From positions 74,896,791 to 74,960,790 of the forward strand of contig NC_089584.1 of NCBI RefSeq assembly GCF_019320115.1: a stretch of DNA of 64,000 bases, read 5' to 3'. This document shows, in pieces, positions 11,701 to 24,400 of this stretch. Origin of the DNA: Miscanthus floridulus. Lineage: Eukaryota; Streptophyta; Magnoliopsida; Poales; Poaceae. Each line of letters opens with the position of its first letter. Position 1 is the first letter of the stretch. The notes under the pieces were generated by a model, which was not told where the DNA came from, did not search any database, and saw nothing but the letters and a program-made list of their open reading frames with translations. Both the position numbers and the translations under genes were made by a program.

Positions 11701-14700
11701 TGGCCGGATAAAGTACCTTCCAACCGTGAAGCTAGGAGATTATTCGGGCTGAGTAGATTGCCCACAGCGCACTGTGCCAGAGCAGGTGTGGTAAGACCAA
11801 AGTGCAGTCGGTTGGCCTTCGGGTACATGTGGTTCCTAGCAAACTCGAGATTCCTGGATAGTTAACTCGGTGATCAATACCTCACTTTAGCGGGTGAGTG
11901 AGGTTTGTGTAAGGAATAAATCACCAGCTGGTTAGGAATCGATTCGAATCGCCATCGCTTCTGGATAGTGAGCACTTGACTTGAGTGACTTCATCGTAGT
12001 AATGTTGATTGAACACTTGGACAGTTATAATGAATACGACAATATGGAAGTTGTTAATGATCATTGGTTCTCATTATTGGCTTAATCCCATGTTTGCTCT
12101 AGTATAGGTGCAAATGTAGTCGATAGGTTAATAATAATTAACTTGACAATAATGCTTTTGGAAAGGTTCTTGAAATGCTAAAAATGCTTCTTTTTGGCAA
12201 ATGAGTCAGCTACCCTACTATAAAGCCTTCATAATCCTTGGTGTCACTTATTTTTGGTTATGTCAGGTAAGTCTAGCTGAGTACCTTCTCATACTCAGGG
12301 TTTTATTCCCACTTGTTGCAGATGGGCAGATGTATTACGGCTACTGTATCAACTGCCTTTATCCTACGATGGGTGATGCTTAGGACCATGGGCATGGTCA
12401 TTCCTTATGTCTCGTCTAATGCTTTTGTTGGAGATGATCATTAGCTGGCACTGTATTTGAACTCTGTGTGAGTGTGTGTGGTTTTGAACAAATGGCTTCC
12501 GCTACTTTTATCCGAACTCATTTTGTAATAACTATGCTTAAACTCTGATGTATCTAAGACGCAAACTTTTATGTAATATGTGATGGTGACCGCTAAACTT
12601 ATTATGATCTTGGCTAGAATGGAAGTTGGTTTGAAATCCTTTGTGATTTCATGGACTACCAGGTTATACGGGCTTAAGTTTGCTAAATCGTCTGCTCTGG
12701 CGGATAATTTTCTTACTTAATTTCGTATAATTGGTTGGTTCTGTTATAGAGTTTACAATACTTAGTCCATTTTATACAACTAGAGTTCTTAGAAGTACAT
12801 TATTATAGTACCAAGTTTAGAGTGTAGAATTTAAACAGCAGAATTACAATAAACATCTAATGGTAGAATACAAGGATCCGTCTGTGCCCACCAGAAGAAT
12901 CCTCCACACAATAGCTACTCTTCAAGCTGCACCTGTAATAGGGTAAATAAACCCTGAGTACACAATGTACTCACAAGACTTACCCAACTAGTATGAATAA
13001 TTTCTCAACTCCAAAGGATATGATAAGCTTTATGGTTTGTTGGGTTTCCTTTTTGCAAAAAGCAATACTAGTAGTGAAGCCTTATGTATGTTTCTTATTA
13101 GCAGTCATGATTAGTTCATTATCAAACCATTCTAGGTAAGCACCTGCTCTACTTTCAAGCAAGAGTTGAGCAAATAGATCCATTTCACCATCTTTCATCT
13201 TCTAGTTCTTACTATGGTGCTAGATCATACACAAGTCATACCGGATTACCTGGCAATTCGTGAATCAATGTGCCTAGCTAGGTACCCCAAAATACACGCC
13301 CCGCTTATACCCCAAGCACAAGTAGGACCAACTCACCACTCTCCTGTCAAGGGGTCTAGGTCCCCATCCAAACTTGGACTCCAAGCCCCCACACCTCAGA
13401 GCCGGAACCTACAACAAGAGAGCAACGAGCCTTTTCGCTCCCATAAGCAAGTATGTGCTTAGGATAATAAGTCTGTGACCTGACTAGAATTCAACGCAAC
13501 GACCAATCCTTAACCAACATGGATAGGGAAAATAGTGTAACCAAGCTATGCCCCATTGGCCGTGGGACACAACCTCTTACACCCACCAATACCCGTACCA
13601 TATCCCTACCCGATCTCCATTTCTTTTCACCATTTTATCATGAGAGTGACAATAATAATCACCTATTGTGAGTAACAACAGTTTACTCACGCTATCGATA
13701 GTCTAAGCATAGCAGCTACTTGACCTAAGCTAGTAGGACTCATAGGTAGGTATATCTATGTAGGTGGTTTCCATAAAATTCTTGTAACATAAATGCACAT
13801 CATAGATATATATATATTCAATGCTTATTCAAAATAAGGGTTATGCACATGGGCTTGCCTTGGGCAAGTGCTATGTCAGCTTAGTCAGTCCGTGATGGCT
13901 CTAGGATCTCCTCCTGCATGAGAACCTCCTCCTTGTACTCTTCAATCACCTTTTCATACTCCTGCTCGCCCTTGGTCACAAACTCCACCAACTCGTTTTC
14001 TACATACATGCAATGACGATGCAATGCTCAATATTAAGGGAACAACACTTCTTAAAATAAGAATACATCTACTAAGCCACTAAGCTAGCTCTAATGACTA
14101 AGATACCAAGCTAATCATCATTCCCATCAAACCAGCAGGGTTTCAACTACAAGTGCTACTTAGCAACTAAAATATATTCTTACTCTTATTAATGATTTCC
14201 TATATACCACAACAAGGAGTACTTAGCTATCATATTTCTCAATTGATTCTAAGGCTACAAAAATTATAGTAAGCACATAATAATACAATGAATCTACTGT
14301 AAAAAAATTCATGGTCAAAGCTATTACCAATTTGCCACAAAAATTCCTACAAATACTAACCTAAATAATACTAAACACTCGCAAATGATTTAATAGCCGC
14401 TGGTATCAACAAATATATATGAACTAAATACACTAACAGATAGAGCACAATTTTAGGAACCAAACAAAATTGGTTTCACAATTTTTGGATACCCACATGA
14501 TTTTATATGATTTACCAAAGTTCAGCTCAGAATTACAAATGAAAAGGCTATTTATATTTTTCACGAAAAAATAAACTCAATTTGGCCCATGCGGCCCACG
14601 CTCGCTCGCGCGAACGCGCGACGGCCCACAGGCAAGGCGCGGTCCACGCATGGAGGCGGCCCGCGGCGAGAAGCCCACGCACGCTGGCACATATGCAAAA

Positions 14701-16532
14701 ACACCCTTGAGCTATTAGCAATTCAACCTGAGGTCCACAACACTATTCCTACAAACTGCTCCTATGCAAATAAGCCCTTCCCCTTACTCTCCTTTACAAT
14801 GGTCTAGTCCTCTGGTGCGGTGGCCAGCTAGGACCCGCGCTTTCTCCACTAACAGGCCAACCCCCATCTACAACCCTAGCAGCTACACTAGCCTAGGTTA
14901 CAGGAGTGGCGGAGCTCGCAGAAGTGGTGACCACGGCGTGCGGCCATGGGTAATAGTGCCACGGCCATGCCGGTCACCCTAAGCCACCATAAGGTGAACT
15001 AGCTAGCGCTATAGCATCACTATCATACCCTGATTGTGGTTGCGGTGGTGGTTTGGTCGGAGGTTCCCCGAACAGGGCTGGCCACGTGCGGGTGGTGGGA
15101 TGCGACGATGCTCCGAGATGGCGCGGCCATGTTAGTGGCTATGGCGAGATGGTAGAGGTGCAAGTGAGGTGTGCAGGGTGAAGTGGAGGTGGAGGCTAAA
15201 CTAGAGGTGTAGCTAGATTGGCCTAGAAAGGTGAGCAGGAGGTTGCCCCTGGTCGCGGCCTTACGTGGCCTAAAATGGCGCGGAGAGGAAGCTCCCAAAT
15301 TGGGGCTCGTCGCAATGCAATTCAAAGCGGTGAGGTGGTGGTTGAGATGCTGGTGACTGGGCGCATCCATGAGCATGAAGAATTGATGGCTGGTGTCCAT
15401 GCTCAAGCCCTCGATGGCCGCAATGTGACTGCGGCGAGCAGGGGTGCAGCAGGGGAAAATACGTCGGCGGTAGTGGCGCGGCTGTGCACCCTAGCGGGAC
15501 GCGTATGTCATGACCGAGTGCTTCCATCCAAGGCACAAATGATGAGCATGCCCTCCAAAACTAGCCATGTGCACATGCGAGACGATAGGCATGGCCTGGC
15601 CCATGCGGCCATAGTGCAATTAAGGCGAGGCGACGACTCGAGCGCAATGGGAGCACCCCACGTGCACGCCGGCAACACGCGGTAGTGGCACAGTGAGCAG
15701 CGATGAGGCAGACCGCAGCACGACACGATGAGCGACAGCGAGGCAAAGCAACTATAGCGGCAGCAACACAGTAGCAGGGTAGCACAACAGCACGTAGGGC
15801 GAGCGGCAGCGCGGCACAGCTGCGCGGCAGCGGCGGCGGCCTCACACGGCAGCGCCCAAGGCTAATCCCACGGCACACGGCCTGCCCAGCGTGGCAACAC
15901 GTGGGCGCACACGAGGTGCACTGACGCGGCGATGATGACCACTGACGCGCGGTGACCGTGCCCACATGAGGGAAACAAACCGAAAATGTGTTGTGCATGG
16001 ATTTTAAAGCTTATACTACGACTAACCCGTTACTCCTAAACATAAGCGGTCTTCACTACACTCAATATGGTATATGAGGCTACTTAAGCAAGCTATATCA
16101 CTGCATCGCTCTTTAACCCAATTCCTCAGAATAGTTTGCTAAACATAGCAATGTCTAACTGCCAACAAACTTTGAATTTTTTCTAAGTTTTGAGTTCAAC
16201 TCTATTTCAAATTGCATTTCTAAGCTATTGGAAATCTTAGCTAGTAATATCATTTTTCGACGGCAGGTATTTAATTGTCATCTATAAAGGTTGTACTTCA
16301 AACTTTATTTAAGTATCACATACATGTTCTATAGCATTTTTGCTTAATAAAAATGGTTTTAAACCCAAAGTGATATAACATGACTTGAATTAACTTTCAT
16401 TTCACATTTCCGTTGATCGTTTTGAGTTACGGAAATTGATCTATACTCTTTATTACATGCATTAACACATAAACATGATGCTCATAACATGTTTTAGTAA
16501 ATGATTTATAGTGTAACACAGAGGGTGTTACA
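8710..16532 (-). repeat. 3' LTR of the chromovirus (split by a solo LTR)
   Basis: Runs from TGTGGCAG at 8710 to GTGTTACA at 16532, that is TGTAACACCC... to ...CCACA on the element's own strand. Without the nested solo LTR and one 5-bp duplication it is about 3.95 kb, against 3.35 kb for its partner. Most of the excess is a segment at about 15675-16375 missing from the 5' LTR. Conversely, a stretch of about 70 bases at about 22215-22285 in the 5' LTR is missing here. The GC-rich core at 14580-15980 yields overlapping ORFs on both strands that are not genes. Confidence 0.85.
8877..12748 (+). mobile_element. Solo LTR of a second gypsy family
   Basis: A 3,872-bp solo LTR. It begins TGTAACACCCCGATG and ends GGTTCTGTTATA (the final ACA probably mutated to ATA), and is flanked by GAGTT on both sides (8872-8876 and 12749-12753). 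The surrounding sequence, GAGTT then TACAATACTTAG, is continuous in the other LTR at 21571-21590, which gives the empty site. It holds a strongly GC-rich block (about 9400-10230) between AT-rich arms, a common layout for long grass LTRs. ORFs of up to 235 codons in that block overlap on both strands, show no domain and are attributed to composition. Solo LTRs arise by recombination between the two LTRs of a full element. Confidence 0.88.
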
Positions 16533-16550
16533 AATCTACCCCCCTTAAAC
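16533..16550 (-). other. Polypurine tract of the chromovirus
   Basis: On the element strand this reads AAGGGGGGTAGATT immediately before the TGTAACACC start of the 3' LTR, where second-strand priming begins in gypsy elements. It fixes both the LTR boundary and the orientation. Confidence 0.8.
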
Positions 16551-16599
16551 AAAATCTCATCCCGAGATTTCATGTGCCTAGTGTGGGAAAAGTGATAAG

Positions 16600-17929
16600 A
16601 AATAAATTCTGATTTAAACAATTACCTCGGTTAACTAGAGAGAAGGTGGGGATAATGCTTCAAGATATAACTTTCTTGCTCCCATGTTGCTTCATCCTCC
16701 TAGTGATTTTGCCACTGAATTTCATAAAACTTCACCACACTGTTTCCAGTCACACCAAGATCTTGACAGGATGCTCAATATAAGACAGGTTGGGCTGGAG
16801 GGGAAGTCCTTCCATTTCCACCACTTCATCGGGGACCCATAAACATTTCTTTAACTAGGAAACATGGAAGATATTATGTACTGCTAACAAAATATCTGGG
16901 AGCTAGATACGGTAGGCAGTAAAACCACACCGGGCCAAAATCTTGTAAGGTCCAACATAGTGAGGGGCTAGCTTCCCACGGATACCAAATCGATGTACAC
17001 CTCTTATGGGAGATACCTTGAGATACACATGATCACCAACTTCAAATTGCAAGGGCCTTCTTCGTTTGTCCACATAAGTTTTCTGACGACTTTGAGCTGC
17101 CTTCAAATGGCTCTGAATAATACTAACTTGCTCTCGAGCTTCTTTGATAAAATTAGGCCCAAAATATCCATGATCACCCACTTCAACCTAGTTTGTGGAT
17201 GATAAGCTAAACTTCTGAGGAGACTAGTACCAAGACATTCCTGGAGTTGCTCCCAAAAATGAGAGACAAAGACTGACCACTCTATCAGAGACGATGGTAA
17301 GAGGAACTCCATGTAGGGTCATAATCCAGTCAAAATACAACTTGGCATACTTCTTGGCTAAATATCTATTATCCACCAGGAGAAAATGAGCGGACTTAGT
17401 AAGGCGATCCACAATGACCCAAATAGAGTCATACCTCTTTGCCATGTGGGGCAAACCCACAACAAAGTCCATAGAAATATCCTCCCATTTCCAAAAAGGG
17501 ATAGGCAAGGGCTGCAAAAATCTTGGTGTACACATACGGTGTGCCTTAACTCTTCCACAAGTGTCGCACTCCATGACATACTTGGTGATATCCTGCTTCA
17601 TATTTGGCCACCAATACAAGTGGCACAAATCATGGTACATTTTGTTACTTCTTGGATGGATGGACAACTTGGAATGATGAGCTTCATCCAAAATCTTTCT
17701 TCTAAGCTCCTCACTTGATGGAACCCCCAATCTATTTTTGAACCTCACCACACCTTGGTCATCAATACTAATATGAGGACCATGCCCTTCGGCAATTAAC
17801 TTCTTGATATGTGGGATTTCTAAAATATCTTGCCTTTGCTCTATAATAATTTGCTCAAGCAAATCCGTGACTAGAGCAATATGGGCTAGCACCTCAACAT
17901 GGTTGAGAGACAAGGGTGCTTCTTCGACT
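16600..17929 (-). pseudogene. Integrase with C-terminal chromodomain (gypsy pol)
   Basis: The zinc-binding H2C2 region lies at about 17600-17720: HHSKLSIHP, then CDTCGRVKAHR. The catalytic core follows, with DFVVGLPHM, WVIVDRLTKSAHF (first aspartate) and VSDRVVSLCLSF, where families normally read SDRGSQF. Next come the GPYKIL and VGDHVYLKVSP motifs at about 16920-17050. The segment at 16630-16800 reads as a chromodomain (WQNH, EDEATWE and HYPHLL) with interspersed stops. A frame change near 17224 separates the core from the C-terminal part, and the region carries several TAG codons. In an active element this protein would insert the cDNA into the genome; this copy cannot. Confidence 0.88.
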
Positions 17930-18594
17930 TGATATGACTTCTAGCTCAAAGCATCAGCTACCACATTAGCTTTTCTAGGATGATAATGAACTTCTAAATT
18001 GTAATCCTTGATTAGCTCCAGTCATCTACATTGCCTTATGTTTAGCTCAGACTGAGTGAAAATATATTTGAGGCTCTTGTGATCTGTATAAATATGAACC
18101 TTGTTTCCCAACAAATAATGCCTCCAAATTTTTAGAGAGTGCACCACAATAGCCAGCTCTAAATCATGGGTGGGATAATTCACCTCATGCTTTTTCAGCT
18201 AGCGTGAAGCATAAGCTATCACATGTCCATCCTGCATAAGCATGCATCCTAATCCAGTCCTTGAGACATCACAATACACATCAAATGGCTTGTCAATATC
18301 TGGTTGGGCAAGAACAGGAGCAAAAGTAAGAAATTTCTTTAGAGCTTAGAAAGCTTCTTCACAAGTCAGACTCCATACAAACTTGACATCTTTTTAGAGC
18401 AGCTTGGTCATTGGCTGAGCTATTTTGGAGAAGTCAGGAATGAAGCACCGATAATAATCAACAAGACCAAGGAACTGACAGATCTGATACACTGACTTCG
18501 GAGACTTCCAATTTAACACATCTTGCACCTTGCTTGAGTCTATAGAGATACCTTCAGGTGTCAGAACATGTCCCAAAAACTGCACTCGATCTAA
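17930..18594 (-). pseudogene. RNase H domain (gypsy pol)
   Basis: Continues pol between RT and integrase. Motifs on the minus strand include DVYCDVSRTGLGCMLMQ (first catalytic aspartate region, about 18260), [19 protein letters not shown] and [13 protein letters not shown] (about 18060), then HYHPRKANVVADALS at about 17950, the usual end of gypsy RNase H. At least three stops interrupt it, for example TAG after YASR and after ADALS. The normal role is degradation of the RNA strand during reverse transcription. The upstream ORF at 18394-18585 is the RT-RNase H connection (QFLGLVDYYRCFIPDFS). Confidence 0.88.
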
Positions 18595-19353
18595 CTAAAA
18601 CTCACACTTGCTGAATTTGGCATACAACTTGTGTTCCCTTAATCGAGTCAATACTATCCAAAGATGTTGGGCATGCTCTTCCTTGTTCTTGGAGTATATC
18701 AAAATGTCATCAATAAACACCCTTACAAACTTATCCAACTCTGGCATAAAGACTGAATTCATGAGATACATGAAGAATGTAGGAGCATTGGTGAGACCAA
18801 AAGACATGACTAGGTATTCATACTGTCCATATCTAGTAGAGAAAGTTGTCTTTGGTATATCTTGTGGCTGGATCTTAATTTGATGATACCCAGAACGAAG
18901 ATCAATCTTTGAAAACACTTTGGCACTAGCTAACTGATTGAACAAAGTATCAATACGAGGTAAATGATACTTATTCTTAATAGTTACCACATTGAGAGGG
19001 TGGTAATCCACGCACATCCGTAGAGTACCATCCTTCTTCTTCACAAAAATGGCTTGACAACCCCATGATGAAGAACTAGGATGGATAAATCCCTTCTCCA
19101 ATAATTCCTCTAACTGCTTCTTCATTTCAGCTAGTTCTTTAGGAGCCATGCGATACGGACATCGTGAAATTGGAGCAGTGCTAGGTTCTAACTCAATGGA
19201 AAACACTACATCTCTATCTGGTGGCAACCCAGGTAGATCTTCATGGAAGACATCTAGGAACTCATAGACCACAGGAATAGAGGCAAGATCAGGAGAAACT
19301 TCAATATGAGCAGCAACTGGTAAGGCTGGATCTGAGGGCATAAGAAGAGACAT
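18595..19353 (-). pseudogene. Reverse transcriptase (gypsy pol), open for 252 codons
   Basis: The best-preserved part of the chromovirus. Residues around 60-80 read [20 protein letters not shown]. Then come [58 protein letters not shown] and the catalytic box [10 protein letters not shown] (an FIDD version of YxDD, common in plant gypsy elements). It ends YAKFSKCEF, then a stop. The domain is nearly complete, but stops just before and after it mean no full polyprotein can be made. The first about 50 residues belong to the protease-RT linker ([21 protein letters not shown]). Confidence 0.95.
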
Positions 19354-19790
19354 CGTATCCTCAGAAGAAGGAAGTCATAACTCAACAACTCTCTGCTTAA
19401 GGTCCAAGACTACCCCATAAACTCACAACCAGTTCATGCCGAGAATTGCATCTATGCCTTGCCCAGGTAGCACCATGAACTAGAGGTAGTAAGTGTGAGT
19501 GGCTAGCACTAATCCAATTTTGTCCGTCTGAGTATTAACGCACAACTACACACCCAGAGTACTGATTCTATAGGCAATAGGTATAGCCATAAGAGATATA
19601 TTGTGCCTCTGTGCAAACCCCATGCTCATGAATGAATGTGATGCACCGAATCAAACAACACATATGCTGGGTGGGAATTAATGGTGAACATACCAGCCAT
19701 CATCGGTTCATTCTACAAGATTTCCTCAGCCTAAGTGAAGTTGACTTGGCCAGAGCGGCTTACGGTCACCTTCTTCTTGATGATCATCTG
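19354..19790 (-). pseudogene. Retroviral-type aspartic protease region (gypsy)
   Basis: Lies between gag and RT, where gypsy protease belongs. The minus strand reads fragments such as AYVLFDS followed by SFMSMGFAQRHNI, which I take as a damaged DSGASHSF active-site region, then FMVLPGQGIDAILGMNWL, the conserved C-terminal flap and ILGMDWL motif. Stops (TAG) and a missing stretch near the active site make it inactive. The normal job is to cut the Gag-Pol polyprotein. Confidence 0.75.
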
Positions 19791-20948
19791 CTTGATCAGA
19801 CGGGAGTTAGCTGAGGGCTGAGTAGACTATGTAGGCTAGTTCTATAGACACTCTCGAGCATAGTGGCCTTCCTTGCCACACTTGAAACAAGCACCAGGCT
19901 TGTTCCCCTGCTCTAGATGAGGCGGAACCTATTGTCCTTGGGGCTGCTATTGCACCTATAGAGTAGGTGCATGGTATAGAGCAGGAGGGGCTTGGTAGGT
20001 CTGCTGAGGCTAGCGGAACAACTGCCCACCCAAAGACTAATAGGGCACCCACCTGACAACCTACACCTTCTGAACCCACGGGTGACTGGAAGACCTAGTA
20101 ATCACCCGCTTGTGCTTCCACTTAGCCTGAGAGTCATGCTAAAGTCCCTCCATGGCAATAGTAGCATTCATCATAGCACCAAAAGGCTGGTAGTTCCCTA
20201 TGTACAGCTCCTTCTGTAGACTACAAGAGAGGCCACGATAGAAACAGTCCCTCTTCTTCTCATCAGTATCGACATGGATCCTAGCATACTATGCTAGATG
20301 GTTGAACTTGTTCATGTAATCCATCACAGACATGCTACCTTGCCTCAGGTCTAGGAACTCCATCAACTTCTTGTTCAGCACACCAGTAGGAATGTAGTAC
20401 TCTCTAAAAGCAATGGTAAACTCCTACCAAGTCACATGGTGGTCCACCGGCTGCATGGCATTGAATGTGTCCCACCATCCACTAGCAGAACCCAATAGCT
20501 GCTATACTACAAAGCACACCTTCTGTTCTTCAGTTACAGTGAGCAGCTAAAACTTTTGCTCTAGAATACAAAGCCAATGCTCCGCATCTAAAGGCTCAGC
20601 AGTTGGCATGAACGTGGGTGGGTGCATCTTCAGGAAATCTTGGAAAGAATAGGGCTTCTTAGGACCGTGGGCACCACCCCTGTTCCTACCATTGCCTCCG
20701 TCACCCCCACGAGTGAAGCCACCAATCGCCTGGGCAAACATCTCCAAGGCACGGGCTGACTCACACCGAGCAGCCAACATCTCCACCATCATCTCCACAT
20801 GGGTCATCGGAGGTGGTGGTGGTGGTGGAGGAGCTAGAAGTGGGGCCTTGTGGCTCTCCCCATTGGTGTTGCCAATGCCCTCACCGCGACCATTATCACC
20901 TAGGTCTGCCCCAGCACTGGTACTCCCATGACCAGACCTCAGGTTCAT
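19791..20948 (-). pseudogene. Gag with CCHC zinc knuckle (chromovirus)
   Basis: Capsid/nucleocapsid gene. The start is taken as the ATG at 20948 (MNLRSGHG), the first methionine after the leader. Early residues include a run of prolines (about 41-48), then an alanine-rich helix region. The retrotransposon gag core follows: PPTFMPTAEPLDAEHWL, GSASGWWDTF, FREYYIPTGVLNKKLMEFLDLRQGSMSV and YMNKFNHLA. A zinc knuckle, CFKCGKEGHYARECL, lies at about 19850-19893 and would bind element RNA. The frame is conserved, but at least six TAG stops interrupt it, several where CAG (Gln) would be expected (for example before LLTVTEEQK). Confidence 0.88.
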
Positions 20949-21410
20949 CTATAAAAAGATAGGAACCAACCATTAGGGACAACCATCTAGATTAGGAACA
21001 AGAGATTAGAGAAATGATAAGACTTTTATTAAAGCATTTATTTAGGTTATCCTATCAATTCAATAATCCAAATAATAAGTGTGGGGGAAGTCTAGTTTAA
21101 GCAAGATTCTACTTTCATGATGCATGCATTGTCCTACCCGTTCACTCAAGCCAGAATATAGCGGCATTCGCAAAAAAATTTGGCACATCGCACACTCACT
21201 TTCCACTTGCTAAATGATTCTTACGTAGCGTAAGTTAGTGTACCTATAGCAACTTGATTAGATAAAACCAGTGCTGTTATCCTAGATAGACCATATTACT
21301 AGGGCTTATAATTATTTACATAATTTTATCGCATCCTACTTTTTGCAAAACTTTTATTGGTCAAATTTTAGGTTTTGAAAAGAGTTATGAAACTCATAAG
21401 TCATTAGACT
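20949..21410 (-). other. Untranslated leader of the chromovirus
   Basis: AT-rich leader between the 5' LTR and gag. The bases directly after the LTR on the element strand (AGTCTAATGACTTATGAG) do not match the common initiator-methionine primer site TGGTATCAGAGC, so I could not identify the primer-binding site. Confidence 0.6.
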
Positions 21411-24400
21411 TGTGGTAAGACTGCTCGAAATAATACACCTTCAGAGACGCTCATCTTCCACCAGACACTAAACACCCCGAAAGCAAGCTACATCGGATGG
21501 ATTCCGTCGAGCACACCCCAAGGGAGAACTCGAATAATCCACATTTTTCCTCCAGGATCTAATAATGAGAATGAGTTTATAATACTTAGTCCATTTCATA
21601 CAACCAGAGTTCTTAGAAGTACATTATTATAGTACCAAGTTCAGAGTGCGGAATTTAAACAACGGAATTACAATAAACATCTAACGGTAGAATACAAGGA
21701 TCCATCTATGCCCACCAGAAGAATCCTCCACACAATAGCTACTCTTCAAGTTGCACCTGCAATAGGGTAAATAAACCCTGAGTACACAATGTACTCGCAA
21801 GACTTACCCGACTAGTCTGAATAATTTCTCGACTCCAAAGGATATGATAAGCTTTATGGTTTGTTGGGTTTCCCTTATGCAAAAAGCAATACTAGTAGTG
21901 AAGCCTTATGTATGTTTCTTATTAGCAGTAATGATTAGTTCATTATCTAACCATTCTAGGTAAGCACCTATTCTACTTTCAAGCAAGAGTTGAGCAAACA
22001 GATCAATTTCACCATCTTTCATCTTCCAGTTCTTAGTACGGTGCCAGATCATACACAAGTCATACTAGATTACCCGGCGATTCATGAATCAATGTGCCTA
22101 GCTAGGTACCCCAAAACACATGCCCCGCTTGTACCCTAGGCACAAGTAGGACCAACCCACCACTCTCCTATCAAGGGGTCTAGGTCCCCGTCCAAACTTG
22201 GACTCCAAGCCCCCACACCTAAGTCCTAGACTCAGTGTGGTGCTTAGACCTCCACCATCTCTGTCTCCAATCAGTCAGTCCAAAAAGAGCCAGAACCTAC
22301 AACAAGACAACAACAAGCCTTCTCGCTCCCATAAGCAAGTATATGCTCAGGATAATAAGTCTATGACCTGACTAGAATCCAATGCAATGGCCGGTCCTTA
22401 ACCGACACAGATAGGGAAAATAGTATAACCAAACTATGCCTCATTGGCCATGGGACACAACCTCTTACACCCACCAATATCCATACCATATCCCTGCCCG
22501 GTCTCCATTTCTTTTCACCATTTTATCATGAGAGTGACAATAATAATCATCTATTGTGAGTAACGGCATGTTACTCACGCTACCAATAGTCTAAGCATAG
22601 CAGCTACTCAACCTAAGCTAGTAGGACTCATAGGTAGGTATATCTATGTAGGTGGTTTCCATAAAATGCCTGTAACGTAAATGCACATGATAGATATATA
22701 TATATTCAGTGCTTATTCAAAAATAAGGGTTATGCATCGGAGCTTGCCTTGGGCAGGTGCAGTGTTAGCTCAGTAAGTCCGTGGTGGCTCTTGGACCTCC
22801 TCCTACATGAGGACCTCCTCCTCATACTCTTCAATCACCTCTTCATACTCCTGCTCGCCCTCGGTCATGAACTCCACCAACTCATTTTCTACATGCATGC
22901 AATGACGATGCAACACTCAATATTAAGGCAACAACAGTTCTTAAAATAAGAATACATCTACTAAGCCACTAAACTAGCTCTAATGACTAAGATACCAAGC
23001 TAATCATCATTCCCATCAAACCAGTAGGGTTTCACCTACAAGTGCTACTTGGCAACTAAAATATATTCTTACTCTTATTAACAATTTCCTATATACTACA
23101 ACAAGGAGTACTTAGCTATCATATTTCTCAACCGATTCTAAGGCTACAAAAATTATAGTAAGCACATAATAATACAATGAATCTACTGTAAACAATTTCA
23201 TGGTCAAAGCTATTACCAATTTGCCACAAAAATCCCTACAAATACTAACCTAAATAATACTAAACACTCACAAATGATTTAACAGCTGTTGGTATCAACA
23301 AATATATATATATGAACTAAATACACTAACATATAGAGCACAATTTTAGGAACCTAACAAAATTTGTTTCACAATTTTTGGATACCTACATAATTTTATA
23401 TGATTTACTAAAGTTATGCTCAGAATTACAAATGAAAAGGCTATTTATATTTTCACAAAAAAATAAACTCAATTCGGCCCACGCGCGCGCGAACGCGCTG
23501 TGGCCCATAGGCGAGGCGTGGCCCACGCGCGGAGGCGGCCCACAACAGGGAGCCCGCGCGCTGGCACATATGCAAAAACACCCTTGAGCTACCGACAATT
23601 CAACCTAAGGTCCGCAACACTATTCCTACAGACTGCTCCTATGCAAATAAGCCCTTCCCCTTACTCTCATTTACAACGGTCTGGTCCTTCGGCCACCCGT
23701 GCGCACATCGGCGCGGCAACGATGGCATTGGACGGCCACGTTGGCCAGCTGGGACCTGTGTTGGCTCCACTAACAGGCTGACCCCCGTCTACAACCATAG
23801 CACCTACACTAGCCTAGGTTACAGGAGCGGCAGAGCTCGCGGAAGTGGTGACCACGGCGTGTAGCCATGCACGATAGTGGCGCAGCCATGCTAGTCACCC
23901 TAAGCCACTGCGGGGTGAACTAGCTAGCGCTATAGCATCACTATCATACCCTAATTGTGGCTACGGTGGTGGTTTGGCCAGTGGTTCCCTGAATAGGGTT
24001 GGCCACTTGTGGGTGGTGGGATGCGGCATCACTCCAAGACAGCACGACCACATTAGTGGCTACGGCGAGGCATTAGAGGTGCAAGCGAGGTGCACAGGGT
24101 GAAGTGGAGGTGGAGGCTAAACTAGAGGCACAGCTGGATTGGCCTAGAAAGGTGAGCTAGAGGCTGCCCCTGGCCATGGCCTTACGTAGCCTAAAATGGC
24201 ACGGCAAAGAGGAAGCTCCCAAATTGGGGCTCATAGCGATGCAATTCAAAGTGGTGTGGTGGCAGTTGAGACGCTGGCGACCGAGCGCACCCACGAGCAT
24301 GAAGAATTAATTGCTGGTGTCTGTGCTCGGGCCCCCAGTGGCCGCGATGTGACTGTGGTGGGCAGGGGTGCAGCAGGGGAAAATACAGTGGCAACAGTGG

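Noticed and set aside
15023..15998. ORFs of 88-145 codons, some Cys/His-rich
   Set aside because: LTR core of the chromovirus; the homologous stretch in the partner LTR (24191-24719) has different frames and stops, so no conserved protein.
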